Below the pieces are notes generated by a model, which worked only from the letters and a program-made list of their open reading frames with translations, made no database searches and was not told the DNA's origin. A stretch of 64,000 nt of DNA from an uncultured Draconibacterium sp. (lineage in GTDB: Bacteria; Bacteroidota; Bacteroidia; Bacteroidales; Prolixibacteraceae): the NCBI RefSeq assembly GCF_963676735.1, contig NZ_OY781464.1, forward strand, positions 4,125,001 to 4,189,000, in the 5' to 3' direction. How positions within the stretch are numbered: position 1 is the stretch's first letter; each line of letters opens with the position of its first letter. Made by a program: the position numbers and the translations under genes. Below, piece by piece: positions 8,018 through 16,385 of this stretch.

Positions 8018-9382
8018 ATGAGTGACAATAATTTTTCAAGGAGAAAATTTTTAGCCGGAGCTGCAGCTGTTGGAGCAGCCGGGGCCATGGGAGTAGGAAC
8101 CTTATCATCGTGCTCGGGAGGAGGAGACGCTGCCGGTGGCCAGTTTGACTGGACTAAACGGGAATATCCTTACCCTCCTATGCTGGATGAAGTGCCTGAA
8201 GGGAAAGTATTAAAAGCCGGTGTTGTTGGTTGTGGTGGCCGCGGATCGGGTGCTGCAGTAAACTTTCTGGAAGCTGGTGGTTCTACCGTTCAGGTTACGG
8301 CACTTGGCGATGTATTTCAAGACCGGATAGACAGCTGCGTTGAAAAGATTAAAAACCAAACCGGGCAGGAAGTGCCGGCAGAAAATTGCTTTATTGGTTT
8401 TGATGCCTTCGAAAAAGTAATTGATTCGGGCGTTGATGTGGTTATTTTAGCAACACCACCAAAGTTTCGCCCACAACATTTTGAAGCAGCTGTTAAAGCA
8501 CGCAAACATGTTTTTATGGAAAAGCCCATTGCTGTTGACCCTGTTGGTATCCGACAGGTACTTGCTGCGGCAAAAATGGCTGATGCTGCCGGCTTAAAAG
8601 TTGTAACCGGAACCCAACGTCGACACCAACACAAATATGTAGAGCTGTTTAAAGCCTGTAATGAAAACAATGCGATAGGAAAAATTACAGGAGCCAATGT
8701 ATATTGGAATGGTGGCAAGCTATGGCACCGCGACAATAATACGAGCTGGAGCGAAATGGAATGGATGATTCGTGATTGGGTAAACTGGTGCTGGCTGTCG
8801 GGCGACCATATTGTTGAGCAACACGTGCACAATATTGATGTGGCCAATTGGTTTATTGGCGAACTGCCGGTTAAAGCTGTTGGTTTTGGCTCGCGACAGC
8901 GGCGGGTTACCGGCGACCAATATGATAATTTCAGTATCGATTATGTATACGAAAATGGGATGCACATTCATAGCATGTGCCGCCAAATTAACAGCTGTGT
9001 AAATAATGTGTCGGAAACAATTCACGGAACAAAAGGCCACACTTTCTCTTCGGGAAGCGCTACGCCAAACAGCATTACCGATTTGGATGGCAATGAGTTA
9101 ATGACATTCGAAAATCACGAAACCAGTCCTTACGTTCAGGAACACAAGAACCTGATTACCTGTATTCGCCAAAATATACCATTTAATGAGGCTGAAGCAA
9201 CTGCAAACTCAGTTATGGTGGCCATTATGGGACGCGTATCGGCTTATACAGGAAAAGAAGTAAGCTGGGAAGAAATGATGAACTCGGATATGAAGCTTGG
9301 ACCAGCAACTTACATTATGGGCGATATTGGCTACATGGAAAATGCCGTTGTACCGGTACCCGGAACACTGGAAAAATCCTGA
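8018..9382 (+). CDS. Tat-exported Gfo/Idh/MocA-family oxidoreductase lipoprotein
   Basis: A 454-residue NAD(P)-binding protein. The N-terminus has a twin-arginine motif SRRKFLAG (R8, R9), an Ala/Gly-rich hydrophobic segment and a lipobox LSSC with Cys32, so it is probably exported folded with its cofactor and lipidated. A Rossmann fingerprint GVVGCGGRGSG is near residue 70, and the family EKP signature (MEKPIAVDP) is near 170. Bacteroidota proteins of this architecture include GH109 alpha-N-acetylgalactosaminidases, which use tightly bound NAD, so a glycosidase or a sugar oxidoreductase are both possible. A strong terminator follows. Cotranscription with the cytochrome fusion is likely (42-bp gap). 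Confidence 0.88.
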   Translation: MSDNNFSRRKFLAGAAAVGAAGAMGVGTLSSCSGGGDAAGGQFDWTKREYPYPPMLDEVPEGKVLKAGVVGCGGRGSGAAVNFLEAGGSTVQVTALGDVFQDRIDSCVEKIKNQTGQEVPAENCFIGFDAFEKVIDSGVDVVILATPPKFRPQHFEAAVKARKHVFMEKPIAVDPVGIRQVLAAAKMADAAGLKVVTGTQRRHQHKYVELFKACNENNAIGKITGANVYWNGGKLWHRDNNTSWSEMEWMIRDWVNWCWLSGDHIVEQHVHNIDVANWFIGELPVKAVGFGSRQRRVTGDQYDNFSIDYVYENGMHIHSMCRQINSCVNNVSETIHGTKGHTFSSGSATPNSITDLDGNELMTFENHETSPYVQEHKNLITCIRQNIPFNEAEATANSVMVAIMGRVSAYTGKEVSWEEMMNSDMKLGPATYIMGDIGYMENAVVPVPGTLEKS

Positions 9383-9424
9383 TTTATAAGCCTTTATAAT
9401 ATGCATCAATCAATTCAGGTTAAA

Positions 9425-9451
9425 CCTCCGGCAATTGCCGGGGGTTTTTTT
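9425..9451 (+). terminator. Rho-independent terminator after the Gfo/Idh/MocA gene
   Basis: A near-perfect palindrome CCTCCGGCAATTGCCGGGGG (10-bp stem with one G-T pair) is followed by seven T residues. Confidence 0.9.
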
Positions 9452-9504
9452 GGCACTATAGTTGTTTTACTTTGTGCAAAGTATAATCTAAAAATCTATA
9501 AGTC

Positions 9505-10071
9505 ATGAAAAAAGCAAACAAGAAACAAACAATTACCTTCAAAAAAATTTCAGCACTGTTTTTAATTATTGCCGCTGCTGTACTGGCAGCCTGCGAAGGT
9601 CCGGTTGGCCCGGTTGGTCCTCAGGGAGATGATGGCATTTCATACGCCGGATCGATATACGAAGTTGAGGTTGATTTTACTCCCAACGACGATTATTCGG
9701 TAGTTGTAGACCATCCATCAAGTATTGAAGTTCTGCCCGAGGACATTGTACTGGTGTATATCCTGTGGGAATACGATGGAATAGATATTTGGCGTCTTTG
9801 TCCGCAAACCGTTGTATTGCCCGGTGGTGTAATTCAGTATAATTACGACTACACCCAATATGATACCCGGCTATTTTTAGAGTACACAGTTGATGAGTTA
9901 CTGCCAGCCGAAACCGATAATCAGATTTTCAGAATTGCCATTCTCCCAATTGATTTTGTGGCTCAAAAATCTGTCGACATCAGCGATTTTAATTCGCTTA
10001 TTGAAACACCTCAATTGCAACTAAACATTATGGACAAAGTGGAATTAAACCCAATTATAGAAATAAACTAA
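9505..10071 (+). CDS. Small lipoprotein with a short collagen-like tract
   Basis: The 188-residue product has a long basic N-terminus, a hydrophobic signal and a lipobox ending in LAAC, followed at once by a GPVGPVGPQGDDG tract. This type of lipoprotein, with a few collagen-like G-x-y triplets directly after the lipidated Cys, is common in Bacteroidota and is of unknown function. The remaining 150 residues are acidic and predicted beta-rich, with no catalytic motif I recognise. It is a single-gene transcription unit bounded by terminators on both sides. Confidence 0.8.
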   Translation: MKKANKKQTITFKKISALFLIIAAAVLAACEGPVGPVGPQGDDGISYAGSIYEVEVDFTPNDDYSVVVDHPSSIEVLPEDIVLVYILWEYDGIDIWRLCPQTVVLPGGVIQYNYDYTQYDTRLFLEYTVDELLPAETDNQIFRIAILPIDFVAQKSVDISDFNSLIETPQLQLNIMDKVELNPIIEIN

Positions 10072-10091
10072 CTGTTTGGGTAGTTATATAA

Positions 10092-10128
10092 CAAAGGCCG
10101 GATAACAGTTATCCGGCCTTTGTTTTTT
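10092..10128 (+). terminator. Rho-independent terminator after the small lipoprotein gene
   Basis: A perfect 14-bp stem (arms CAAAGGCCGGATAA and TTATCCGGCCTTTG) with a 3-nt loop, followed by six T residues. Confidence 0.95.
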
Positions 10129-10200
10129 GCTATGATTATAAAAATAAACACATAAAAAGAGCGCCCGGTAAACACCAAGGCGCTCAGGACATGCGAAAGA

Positions 10201-11043
10201 CTAATCTACCTTATTTGAAGCGGTAGATTGCCATTCCAAATATGCTCCGTCGTAAACTTTTACATTCGGATATCCAAGTCCTTTTAGTGCAAGGTAAACA
10301 ACACCGGCCCTTACACTGGTTTCGCAATACACAATAGCCGTTTTATCTTTTGTAATCCCTTTTGATTCAAACATCGAGGCCAATGCATCATTAGATTTTA
10401 GTAGTCCTTTTGCGTCAACCAAAGTCTCGTAATTCACATTAACCGCGCTTGGAATATGCCCCGGTCGTGCTAATTCTGTTTCTGCAGTTCCTGCATACTC
10501 TCCGGGTTCACGTGCATCAACAATTACATATGACGAATTGCCAACTGCTTTTTTCACCTCGTCCATTGTTGCCAACTGGTTGGCATCAACCTTAGCGGTA
10601 AATGTGGCTTGTTTACCTTTGGTAGCACCACCAATAGGGCCGCGAATTGCTTTCCACCCCTTAATGTTTCCATCCAGCATTTTAACATTTGGCGCACCTA
10701 GGTATTTAAGCATCCAGTACATTCGTCCGGCATACTTTGTCGACCCCTCGTCGTACACAACAATTGTTTTATCCGAAGCAACTCCATTCTTTCCAAGCTC
10801 AGCCGCCATATCTGCCGGCGATTTAATCAGGTTACGAACAGGCTCATCAGTGCATAATGTGGTATGCGGAAGGTTTATTGCACCACGAATAAACACTTTT
10901 TGATTTGCTGCTGCATTAACAATAATGTAATCCGGATTTTTCAGATTCTGTTTAAGCTCATTTGCCGAGATTAAATCTTGTGCTGAAACGGCAGAAGCTA
11001 CCAACAACACTAATCCCAATAAAAATAATTTATTCATTTTCAT
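10201..11043 (-). CDS. Exported two-domain rhodanese (thiosulfate sulfurtransferase-like)
   Basis: A 280-residue protein with a signal peptide (MKMNKLFLLGLVLLVASAVSAQ) and two rhodanese domains, as in SseA/TST enzymes that move sulfane sulfur to an acceptor. The C-terminal domain keeps the active-site loop with Cys (VYCETSVRAG), while the N-terminal domain has Asp-Glu there (VVYDEGSTKYAG), the usual inactive-then-active arrangement. Export to the periplasm distinguishes it from cytoplasmic SseA. It is the last of three or four same-strand genes (lipoprotein rhodanese, porin, this one), suggesting a periplasmic sulfur-handling unit. Gaps of 60-110 bp leave the operon uncertain. Confidence 0.92.
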   Translation of the reverse strand: MKMNKLFLLGLVLLVASAVSAQDLISANELKQNLKNPDYIIVNAAANQKVFIRGAINLPHTTLCTDEPVRNLIKSPADMAAELGKNGVASDKTIVVYDEGSTKYAGRMYWMLKYLGAPNVKMLDGNIKGWKAIRGPIGGATKGKQATFTAKVDANQLATMDEVKKAVGNSSYVIVDAREPGEYAGTAETELARPGHIPSAVNVNYETLVDAKGLLKSNDALASMFESKGITKDKTAIVYCETSVRAGVVYLALKGLGYPNVKVYDGAYLEWQSTASNKVD

Positions 11044-11154
11044 CTTATTTAAAATTGTTTTTTAACATACAAAAATGGAACTCGCATGATACTAATTATT
11101 CGCTTGTGTTTTGCAAATTTCTCATGGTCCTTTCATCGTTTGTATTTTAAAAAG

Positions 11155-12198
11155 TTAAAATCTTACTTGTAGCTGAACCATAATCATATCGTTCGGAATT
11201 TCGCCGTACCATTCAGCTTTATATTCATAGTTTACTTGTAAACGAGTCCATTCGTTAAAGAAATAATTTACTCCAATGGTTGTAACATGTTCCATGTTGT
11301 TATTTCCTAAACTTATATCGCTGTTATAGTTTTCGTATTTTATAACTGGCTGTAAATTGTAGGTTAGGTTATAAAGTGCCATAATCGATAAACCTTCGCG
11401 CTTTACACTACCCTGCACCAGTTCGGGATCGCCGCCACAGCCACCACCAACAAGGTACGAGCCTTTATCTTCTGCCCAAATATATTCACCCTGTACAAGA
11501 AATCCGAATTTTTCAATTTCAAATTCTGCACCTAAACGGGTTCTTTCATCGGGTTCGGTAACTGTTTCGTCCTGGCTTGTAGCTTTCCCGAAGCGGAAAC
11601 TACCACCTACGTGCATCCAATCGTTTGGCTGAACCAATACCCTACCAACCAAATCTTTGTACTTATCACTATCTTTAACCAGCAGGCCGGTACCGTTCAT
11701 TACGGCAAAGGAGTACTTCAGTAAAGTAGTGTCTGATCCACCTAAAATCATTAATCCCATATCGCGATCAGGCGCTGTTAATTCGTTTACAAATTTAGAG
11801 CGGTTAATGGTATGCAATGCATGGCACGGAGTACTCAGTTCCTGCCCAAATGGCGATTTAAAAGAGCCTAAACTAACCTTTGCAAACGAATAACGGCTAT
11901 AGGTTACAAAAGCATCAAGCAAGTATGCTTTAGGCCCGTCTTTTTTAAACGGACTGGCTTCAATCATTACATAGTAGCTAAAATCGTATGGTATTACCCC
12001 CATTACGCCAATACGCGAACGATTGAACCCAAAAGTATTGGTATTATCGCCTTCGGCAAAACCATAGTCGTATTGTGCCTGCAGGTATCCAAAAACATTT
12101 ACACCTTCATCTGATGCGGGCTCGGCACAACCCTGAGCCTGGGCATTATAACCCATAAAGAAGGCAGCTGTTAGTATTACTAATATTTTGCGTAACAT
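11155..12198 (-). CDS. Porin of the phosphate-selective porin O/P type
   Basis: The 347-residue protein has a signal peptide ending GYNAQAQ, then the VNVFGYLQAQYDYGF and NRSRIGVMGVIPYDFSYYVM stretches typical of OprO/OprP-like porins, repeating amphipathic strands and an aromatic C-terminus (MVQLQVRF) expected for an outer-membrane barrel. It probably forms an anion channel in the outer membrane. Its place between two exported rhodaneses suggests that the substrate may be a sulfur oxyanion such as thiosulfate, which is inference only. A Cys-Gly-Gly-rich loop (VGGGCGGDP) lies near residue 250. Confidence 0.82.
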   Translation of the reverse strand: MLRKILVILTAAFFMGYNAQAQGCAEPASDEGVNVFGYLQAQYDYGFAEGDNTNTFGFNRSRIGVMGVIPYDFSYYVMIEASPFKKDGPKAYLLDAFVTYSRYSFAKVSLGSFKSPFGQELSTPCHALHTINRSKFVNELTAPDRDMGLMILGGSDTTLLKYSFAVMNGTGLLVKDSDKYKDLVGRVLVQPNDWMHVGGSFRFGKATSQDETVTEPDERTRLGAEFEIEKFGFLVQGEYIWAEDKGSYLVGGGCGGDPELVQGSVKREGLSIMALYNLTYNLQPVIKYENYNSDISLGNNNMEHVTTIGVNYFFNEWTRLQVNYEYKAEWYGEIPNDMIMVQLQVRF

Positions 12199-12259
12199 AT
12201 TCTTTTCTTTTAATTGATAAATAACAGAGTGAATATTTTTATTCTTTCACCCGGTAGTT

Positions 12260-13246
12260 CTAATTAGATGGTACGGTAGGCAAACTCTTTGGATTTGAAT
12301 CGTATCCCCAGTGATTTGTTACGCCACCTGCTTCCCAAAAAGAATTTGTATGACTCATTCCGTTCATTCCGAAAGTAAGGCTATAAGCATCAAAACCTAA
12401 AACATTAAGGTATGCAGTAAGAACTGCCGAAGTTTGTCCGGTATAGCAATAGGTAACAACTTTCCCGTTCGGGTCAAGCTTGCTGCAATCGTCAATCAAC
12501 AGAGGGTTTACACGTACTGCACCGTTAACATGGCCAAAACCTGAATAATGGTCGGCAGAAAAGTAATTATTGATGTAGTAGTTTCCTGGCGTGGCCAAAA
12601 CATCGGCACCCGAAGCTGTTTTAAAGCCAGCTGCTACCACAGCCTCTACTCTTTCGGCAAGAATATCAGCTCCATTTGTTGAAGTACTTGTCCAATTGGG
12701 CGCATCAAAACTTCCGGCAGAAGCCTCGCTTGTTGTCCAGTTACTTGAATTGGTTAAGTCTTTGCAATTTGGTGTCCACTTATCAAATTGGCTGTTCCAA
12801 CCACTCATTCCCCATTTTAGTGCCTGCGCATCATGGTAGCCATACAAACGTAATAATGAAGTTGCATAACAGGCTGTTTGTCCGGTATAACAAACTACAA
12901 TTATAGGCTTGTCTGCTCCGGCAGCTGCGGTAAGTATATCCTTAAAGGCTACGTTGTTTGCACCTTCAATATGAGCTGATGCAAAGTCTGCTGCCCCGCG
13001 AATATCCATAATCCATTTTGATGAAAGATCACCATCCGCCGGAGCCCCCATAACAAATTTCTGATCGTCGGCATTTTTCAGCACGTGATCAATATCCATA
13101 TCGATAGACTTTAAATAACTGGTTAAGGTTTCGTATGCTAATGGTTCCGAACCTGAACAATCGCAGTCGTCTTCGTATTTACAAGAAGTAAAGGTAATTG
13201 ATGCAAAAATTGCAAGTAGTAATGTGTAAAAAATGTACTTTTTCAT
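12260..13246 (-). CDS. Lipoprotein with two rhodanese domains
   Basis: A 328-residue protein with a lipobox (TFTSC, Cys about 22) and two rhodanese-like domains. Both have a cysteine-containing active-site loop of the same form, VVCYTGQTACYA near residue 120 and TYCYTGQTSAVL near residue 275, unlike classical TST proteins in which only the second domain is active. It may therefore carry two sulfur-relay cysteines at the cell surface or periplasm. An insertion of about 50 residues (NSSNWTTSEASAGSF) separates the domains. It lies upstream of the porin and the second rhodanese on the same strand. Confidence 0.88.
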   Translation of the reverse strand: MKKYIFYTLLLAIFASITFTSCKYEDDCDCSGSEPLAYETLTSYLKSIDMDIDHVLKNADDQKFVMGAPADGDLSSKWIMDIRGAADFASAHIEGANNVAFKDILTAAAGADKPIIVVCYTGQTACYATSLLRLYGYHDAQALKWGMSGWNSQFDKWTPNCKDLTNSSNWTTSEASAGSFDAPNWTSTSTNGADILAERVEAVVAAGFKTASGADVLATPGNYYINNYFSADHYSGFGHVNGAVRVNPLLIDDCSKLDPNGKVVTYCYTGQTSAVLTAYLNVLGFDAYSLTFGMNGMSHTNSFWEAGGVTNHWGYDSNPKSLPTVPSN

Positions 13247-13269
13247 TGTAATAAAATTTTAGGTTATTG

Positions 13270-13548
13270 TCAAGTATTACATCCCCGGTTGTTTCTGTTT
13301 TTGAAAATGATTTCATGTCCGGCTTGTACTACATTATTTTTCTTGTGAATTAAAACAGGTGAGTTCATTAGAACTGGGCTCCAACTGGTTGAATTATTGA
13401 AAATGATTAAAAGAAAAAACGGTTGAATGACATGGCGCGATGCAGCTTGCACCGACGAAAAGAACCTGCTTGTAGCATTAAGAGAGATGCCTGATTGGGT
13501 AACAAATAACACCAAGCCTAACACCATTTGGATGAATGCCTTTCCCAT
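13270..13548 (-). CDS. Possible small exported protein
   Basis: I do not recognise a family. The 92-residue frame starts with a plausible signal segment (MGKAFIQMVLGLVLFVTQSG) and is preceded by GAGGA five to nine bases before its ATG, which is stronger than most ribosome-binding sites in this window. It lies 23 bp upstream of the lipoprotein rhodanese on the same strand. The rest (His, Asn and Ser rich, no repeats) gives no function. It could also be a leader region that happens to be open. Confidence 0.4.
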   Translation of the reverse strand: MGKAFIQMVLGLVLFVTQSGISLNATSRFFSSVQAASRHVIQPFFLLIIFNNSTSWSPVLMNSPVLIHKKNNVVQAGHEIIFKNRNNRGCNT

Positions 13549-13676
13549 GTCCTCGATAAGTTTAAAAATTTGATTCGTTTTAATAACAGTTCAAAAATAA
13601 GAGGCGAACATGGAAATAAAGAAAAATTTCTATGTTAGCGACTCAAGCTTAAATCAGTTCGTTCTCATGTTTAAAT

Positions 13677-13703
13677 TTGATTCAAATCAAATACTAATTT
13701 GAT
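13677..13703. promoter_or_regulatory. FNR/CRP-type palindromes upstream of the Crp/Fnr gene
   Basis: TTGAT-TCAA-ATCAA at 13677-13690 is an exact match to the classical FNR consensus TTGATnnnnATCAA. Its right half-site is shared with a second inverted pair ATCAAA-N6-TTTGAT (13686-13703). The sites lie 58-84 bp before the regulator start at 13761 and also upstream of the leftward rhodanese-porin genes, so they could serve both directions. Confidence 0.65.
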
Positions 13704-13760
13704 TTATTAAGCAATTGTTAATTTTTATATATATTCGCCTTTCAAGGAGGAAATAATTTT

Positions 13761-14450
13761 ATGCCGTTAACAAAAGCTAATAAATGCCTGGGATGCACCT
13801 GTATGTCTGCACCTTTTAAAACCCTTTCAACAGAGGAGCTTATCCAGATTAACAGAAACAGGGTAGAAATAAATTTCAAGAAGGGAGAAACTATTGTTAA
13901 AGAAGGTGCACTTGCCGGCCATATTGCCTATGTAAAGAGCGGACTGGTAAAGGTTTGCCGTACCCACTCGAACGAAGAACTTGTTTTAGCACTCGAAAGC
14001 CGCGGAAAACTTTTGGGCTTGCACGCCATATTTAATCAAAACATATACAATTACTCGGTTTACGCCTGCGAGGATATTAGCGTGTGTTTACACGATATAA
14101 ATGCTATCTCAAGTTTTATTAAAAGCAATTGCAATTTCGGATCGGAGATTATGCGGCATCTGAGCGATGAAATATTATTTTCTCACGAGCGCATGGAAAG
14201 CCTGGCGCTAAAACAATTACACGGGCGCTTTGCCGACATATTACTTTGTTTAAGTCTAAGAATTTACAAACGTAAATCGTTTAAAATTCCACTATCGAAA
14301 AAAGACCTGGCCGGAGTTACCCGCATGTCGCAGGAAAGCTTATCGCGGGTGATTAAAGAATTTACAAAAGATAAAATTATCGAATTTAAAGGCAACCAAA
14401 TCACTATTCTTGATTACGACAAAGTAAGACACTTAAGCCAGGTGGGTTAA
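13761..14450 (+). CDS. Crp/Fnr-family regulator with N-terminal cysteine cluster
   Basis: The 229-residue protein has a cyclic-nucleotide-binding-type beta-roll (KKGETIVKEGALAGHIAYVKSG) and a C-terminal winged helix-turn-helix (KKDLAGVTRMSQESLSRVIKEF). The N-terminus carries C9, C12 and C14 (KCLGCTC), with further cysteines near residues 100-106 (YACEDISVC), a layout that could hold an Fe-S cluster as in FNR, although spacing differs from E. coli FNR. A strong AAGGAGG lies at 13744-13750. It converges with a second regulator, their coding ends overlapping by 4 bp, and has FNR-like sites upstream. It plausibly controls the adjacent rhodanese/porin genes in response to oxygen or reactive sulfur species. 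Confidence 0.9.
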   Translation: MPLTKANKCLGCTCMSAPFKTLSTEELIQINRNRVEINFKKGETIVKEGALAGHIAYVKSGLVKVCRTHSNEELVLALESRGKLLGLHAIFNQNIYNYSVYACEDISVCLHDINAISSFIKSNCNFGSEIMRHLSDEILFSHERMESLALKQLHGRFADILLCLSLRIYKRKSFKIPLSKKDLAGVTRMSQESLSRVIKEFTKDKIIEFKGNQITILDYDKVRHLSQVG

Positions 14451-15142
14451 CCTTTTTGACGAATCTCTTCGAGTCTTTCTTCGTTTAAAATGGTTAAAAC
14501 ATTGTTTTTCAATTTAATTATTCCCATATCCTGAAACTCTTTTAAAATGCGCGAAACACTTTCTCGTGAGGTGCCAATCAGGGAAGCTATTTCGGTTTGG
14601 GTAAGGTTGACTGCGAATGAGTTTGAACCATATACTTCATGTGCAAAATAGTGAATGGCATTTGCAAACCGACCGGGTAACTGCTGTTGCACATTTTTTA
14701 CCAACCGATCGAAATAATTCATTTCATCGTTAAAAACTGTTGATAATACCTTTAGTGCAAATTCTCCGTTTTGTTTTAAAAGTCGGGTAAAACATTGCCG
14801 GTCAATAAAACATACTTCAGATGGACTAATAGTAATGGCCGAAAAGTAATTGGTTTTTAACGTATCATCCAGATTTTGTAAACCAATATACGATCCCTTT
14901 TTTGAAATACTGAGAATAAAATCCCTGGCTCCGGCTCCTTTTTTTACCAGCTTCACAAAACCTTCGCGCAGGTAAATAATGTGTTGCACCGGGCCTCCTT
15001 CTTTAAAAATTAACTCTCCTTTATCGTAATTGGTTCTCGAACATCCCTCTTCTAACTGACACAGTTCTCCGGTATTTAATACCGAAACGGCACTTGATTT
15101 TAGGGTACAATCAACACAACTATTCGTTAGTAAATTCATCAA
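14447..15142 (-). CDS. Second Crp/Fnr-family regulator
   Basis: A 231-residue regulator with the same architecture as its convergent neighbour: N-terminal C9-x2-C12 (NSCVDCTLKS), a beta-roll with YDKGELIFKEGG and a C-terminal helix-turn-helix (LTQTEIASLIGTSRESVSRILKEF). It has fewer N-terminal cysteines than the neighbour, so sensing may differ. A CRP-like palindrome lies 13 bp upstream of its start, suggesting autoregulation. The recognition helix TSRESVSR is closer to the canonical FNR/CRP form than the MSQESLSR of the neighbour. A start three bases downstream (second Met) is equally possible. Confidence 0.9.
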   Translation of the reverse strand: MMNLLTNSCVDCTLKSSAVSVLNTGELCQLEEGCSRTNYDKGELIFKEGGPVQHIIYLREGFVKLVKKGAGARDFILSISKKGSYIGLQNLDDTLKTNYFSAITISPSEVCFIDRQCFTRLLKQNGEFALKVLSTVFNDEMNYFDRLVKNVQQQLPGRFANAIHYFAHEVYGSNSFAVNLTQTEIASLIGTSRESVSRILKEFQDMGIIKLKNNVLTILNEERLEEIRQKG

Positions 15143-15154
15143 TCAAACTATTGG

Positions 15155-15170
15155 TGTAATTTATATCACA
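15155..15170. promoter_or_regulatory. CRP-like palindrome upstream of the second Crp/Fnr gene
   Basis: TGTAATTTATATCACA, or TGTGATATAAATTACA on the other strand, matches the CRP-type dyad TGTGA-N6-TCACA with one mismatch. It lies 13 bp from the regulator start, where it would block transcription if occupied. Confidence 0.5.
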
Positions 15171-15247
15171 ATTATACGAGATTTCTTTCACAATGTTTAA
15201 TGAACCATGGCTCTTTATTTGCCGTATACTTGTAAAAACATTTAGCC

Positions 15248-15451
15248 ATGAATAAAATTTTAACACTTATTTGCTACAACTTAAGCCTCTGGGGAATTCT
15301 GGGCTTTTTTGCTACCATAATTCTGGGTTTTTTGGCGTGTTGTGCCAATTTACCCGTTAAGGTGTTTTACATTGCACTTGGCATTTTTGCGCTAATCGGA
15401 ATTACAGCTACTTCAATTTGCGTTGCACGCGGATGTAAAAAAGCAAAATGA
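15248..15451 (+). CDS. Small two-helix membrane protein
   Basis: A 67-residue protein with two hydrophobic helices (about 8-32 and 36-58), a CC pair (FLACCANLP) between them and a basic tail (GCKKAK), which puts the C-terminus in the cytoplasm. No family is recognised. It is divergent from the second Crp/Fnr gene, so both may share the CRP-like site in the 105-bp gap. Its coding quality (ATG start, hydrophobic pattern, no overlapping gene) supports a real gene. Confidence 0.6.
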   Translation: MNKILTLICYNLSLWGILGFFATIILGFLACCANLPVKVFYIALGIFALIGITATSICVARGCKKAK

Positions 15452-15523
15452 AAGTTTAGCAAAACAGTTCTTCTTGAATAGTAAAATAAGAAAAGCGGCA
15501 TAACACGGCTTTTCAACTGTATA

Positions 15524-16252
15524 CTATTTAAGGTTTCTCAATCGTACCTCCGTTTCATCGTGGTTTTTTAATAACACAAGCAACTCTTCGGTATTTGTAT
15601 CTCCAAAGTGATAAGGATAAAGCACTTTAGGCTTAAACATTTTTGTTGCTTCAGCTACCATTTCAGGGGTCATGGTGTAGGGCAGATTCATGGGTAAAAA
15701 AGCCACGTCAATATTTTTTAATTCTGCCATTTCAGGAATATTTTCGGTATCGCCGGCCACATACACTTTTTTATCGCCAAAATACAGTACATAACCATTC
15801 CCCACACCTTTTGGATGAAAGGGCTTACCCGGTTCGCGCTCGTGTTTAATATTGTAGGCAGCTACAGCTTCAATTTTAATTCCGGCAAATGTTCCTGTTT
15901 CGCCATTGGTCAATACCGCAGTTCCCGGATATTTTTCAGTACATTTTTTTGTGAGCACCACTTCAGTCCCTTCCTTTTTAACCGCATCAATGGATTTCGC
16001 ATCAAGGTGGTCGCCATGTTCATGTGTTACCAAAACAAGATCGGCTTTGGGCATCTTCGAATAATCAGCATACCACGAAACAGGATCAATATGAATTACT
16101 TTGCCATTAAATTCCATCATTAGTGTTCCGTGTCCAATAAAAGTAATTTCCAAATCTCCTTCCGCTGTTTTAAAAGTATCCTTCTCAAATTCATCAGCTT
16201 GCGAGACGGTTACGAAGGCAAGTAGAAATAGAAGTATCGCTATTTTTTTCAT
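15524..16252 (-). CDS. Exported metallo-beta-lactamase-fold hydrolase (UlaG-like)
   Basis: A 242-residue protein with a signal peptide (MKKIAILLFLLAFVTVSQA). It carries the metal-binding motif THEHGDHLD near residues 75-83, plus downstream His and Asp residues (YVAGDTENIPEM, YPYHFGD) that complete the two-metal site. It resembles the UlaG/RomA-like branch of the superfamily (ITFIGHGTLMMEFNG at the N-terminus). The substrate is unknown; export distinguishes it from cytoplasmic UlaG lactonases. It is a stand-alone gene and is convergent with the small membrane protein, with a weak AAAAGC/GCTTTT hairpin between them at about 15490-15512. Confidence 0.85.
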   Translation of the reverse strand: MKKIAILLFLLAFVTVSQADEFEKDTFKTAEGDLEITFIGHGTLMMEFNGKVIHIDPVSWYADYSKMPKADLVLVTHEHGDHLDAKSIDAVKKEGTEVVLTKKCTEKYPGTAVLTNGETGTFAGIKIEAVAAYNIKHEREPGKPFHPKGVGNGYVLYFGDKKVYVAGDTENIPEMAELKNIDVAFLPMNLPYTMTPEMVAEATKMFKPKVLYPYHFGDTNTEELLVLLKNHDETEVRLRNLK

Positions 16253-16385
16253 GAGCTTTAGTTTTTTTACTGAAAGATAGGTATAAAATCATTTCTTTGC
16301 ATAAGTTAGCAGAAAACAAAGTTGCTCTCGCAAAAGAAAGTTGTAAGCAATTGTATTTTTTACACTTAATTATAAACCAACTAAT

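Noticed and set aside
8317..8847. A 176-codon minus-strand frame inside the Gfo/Idh/MocA gene
   Set aside because: It is a shadow of the well-supported plus-strand gene; the Cys/Ser-rich composition is typical for antisense translation.
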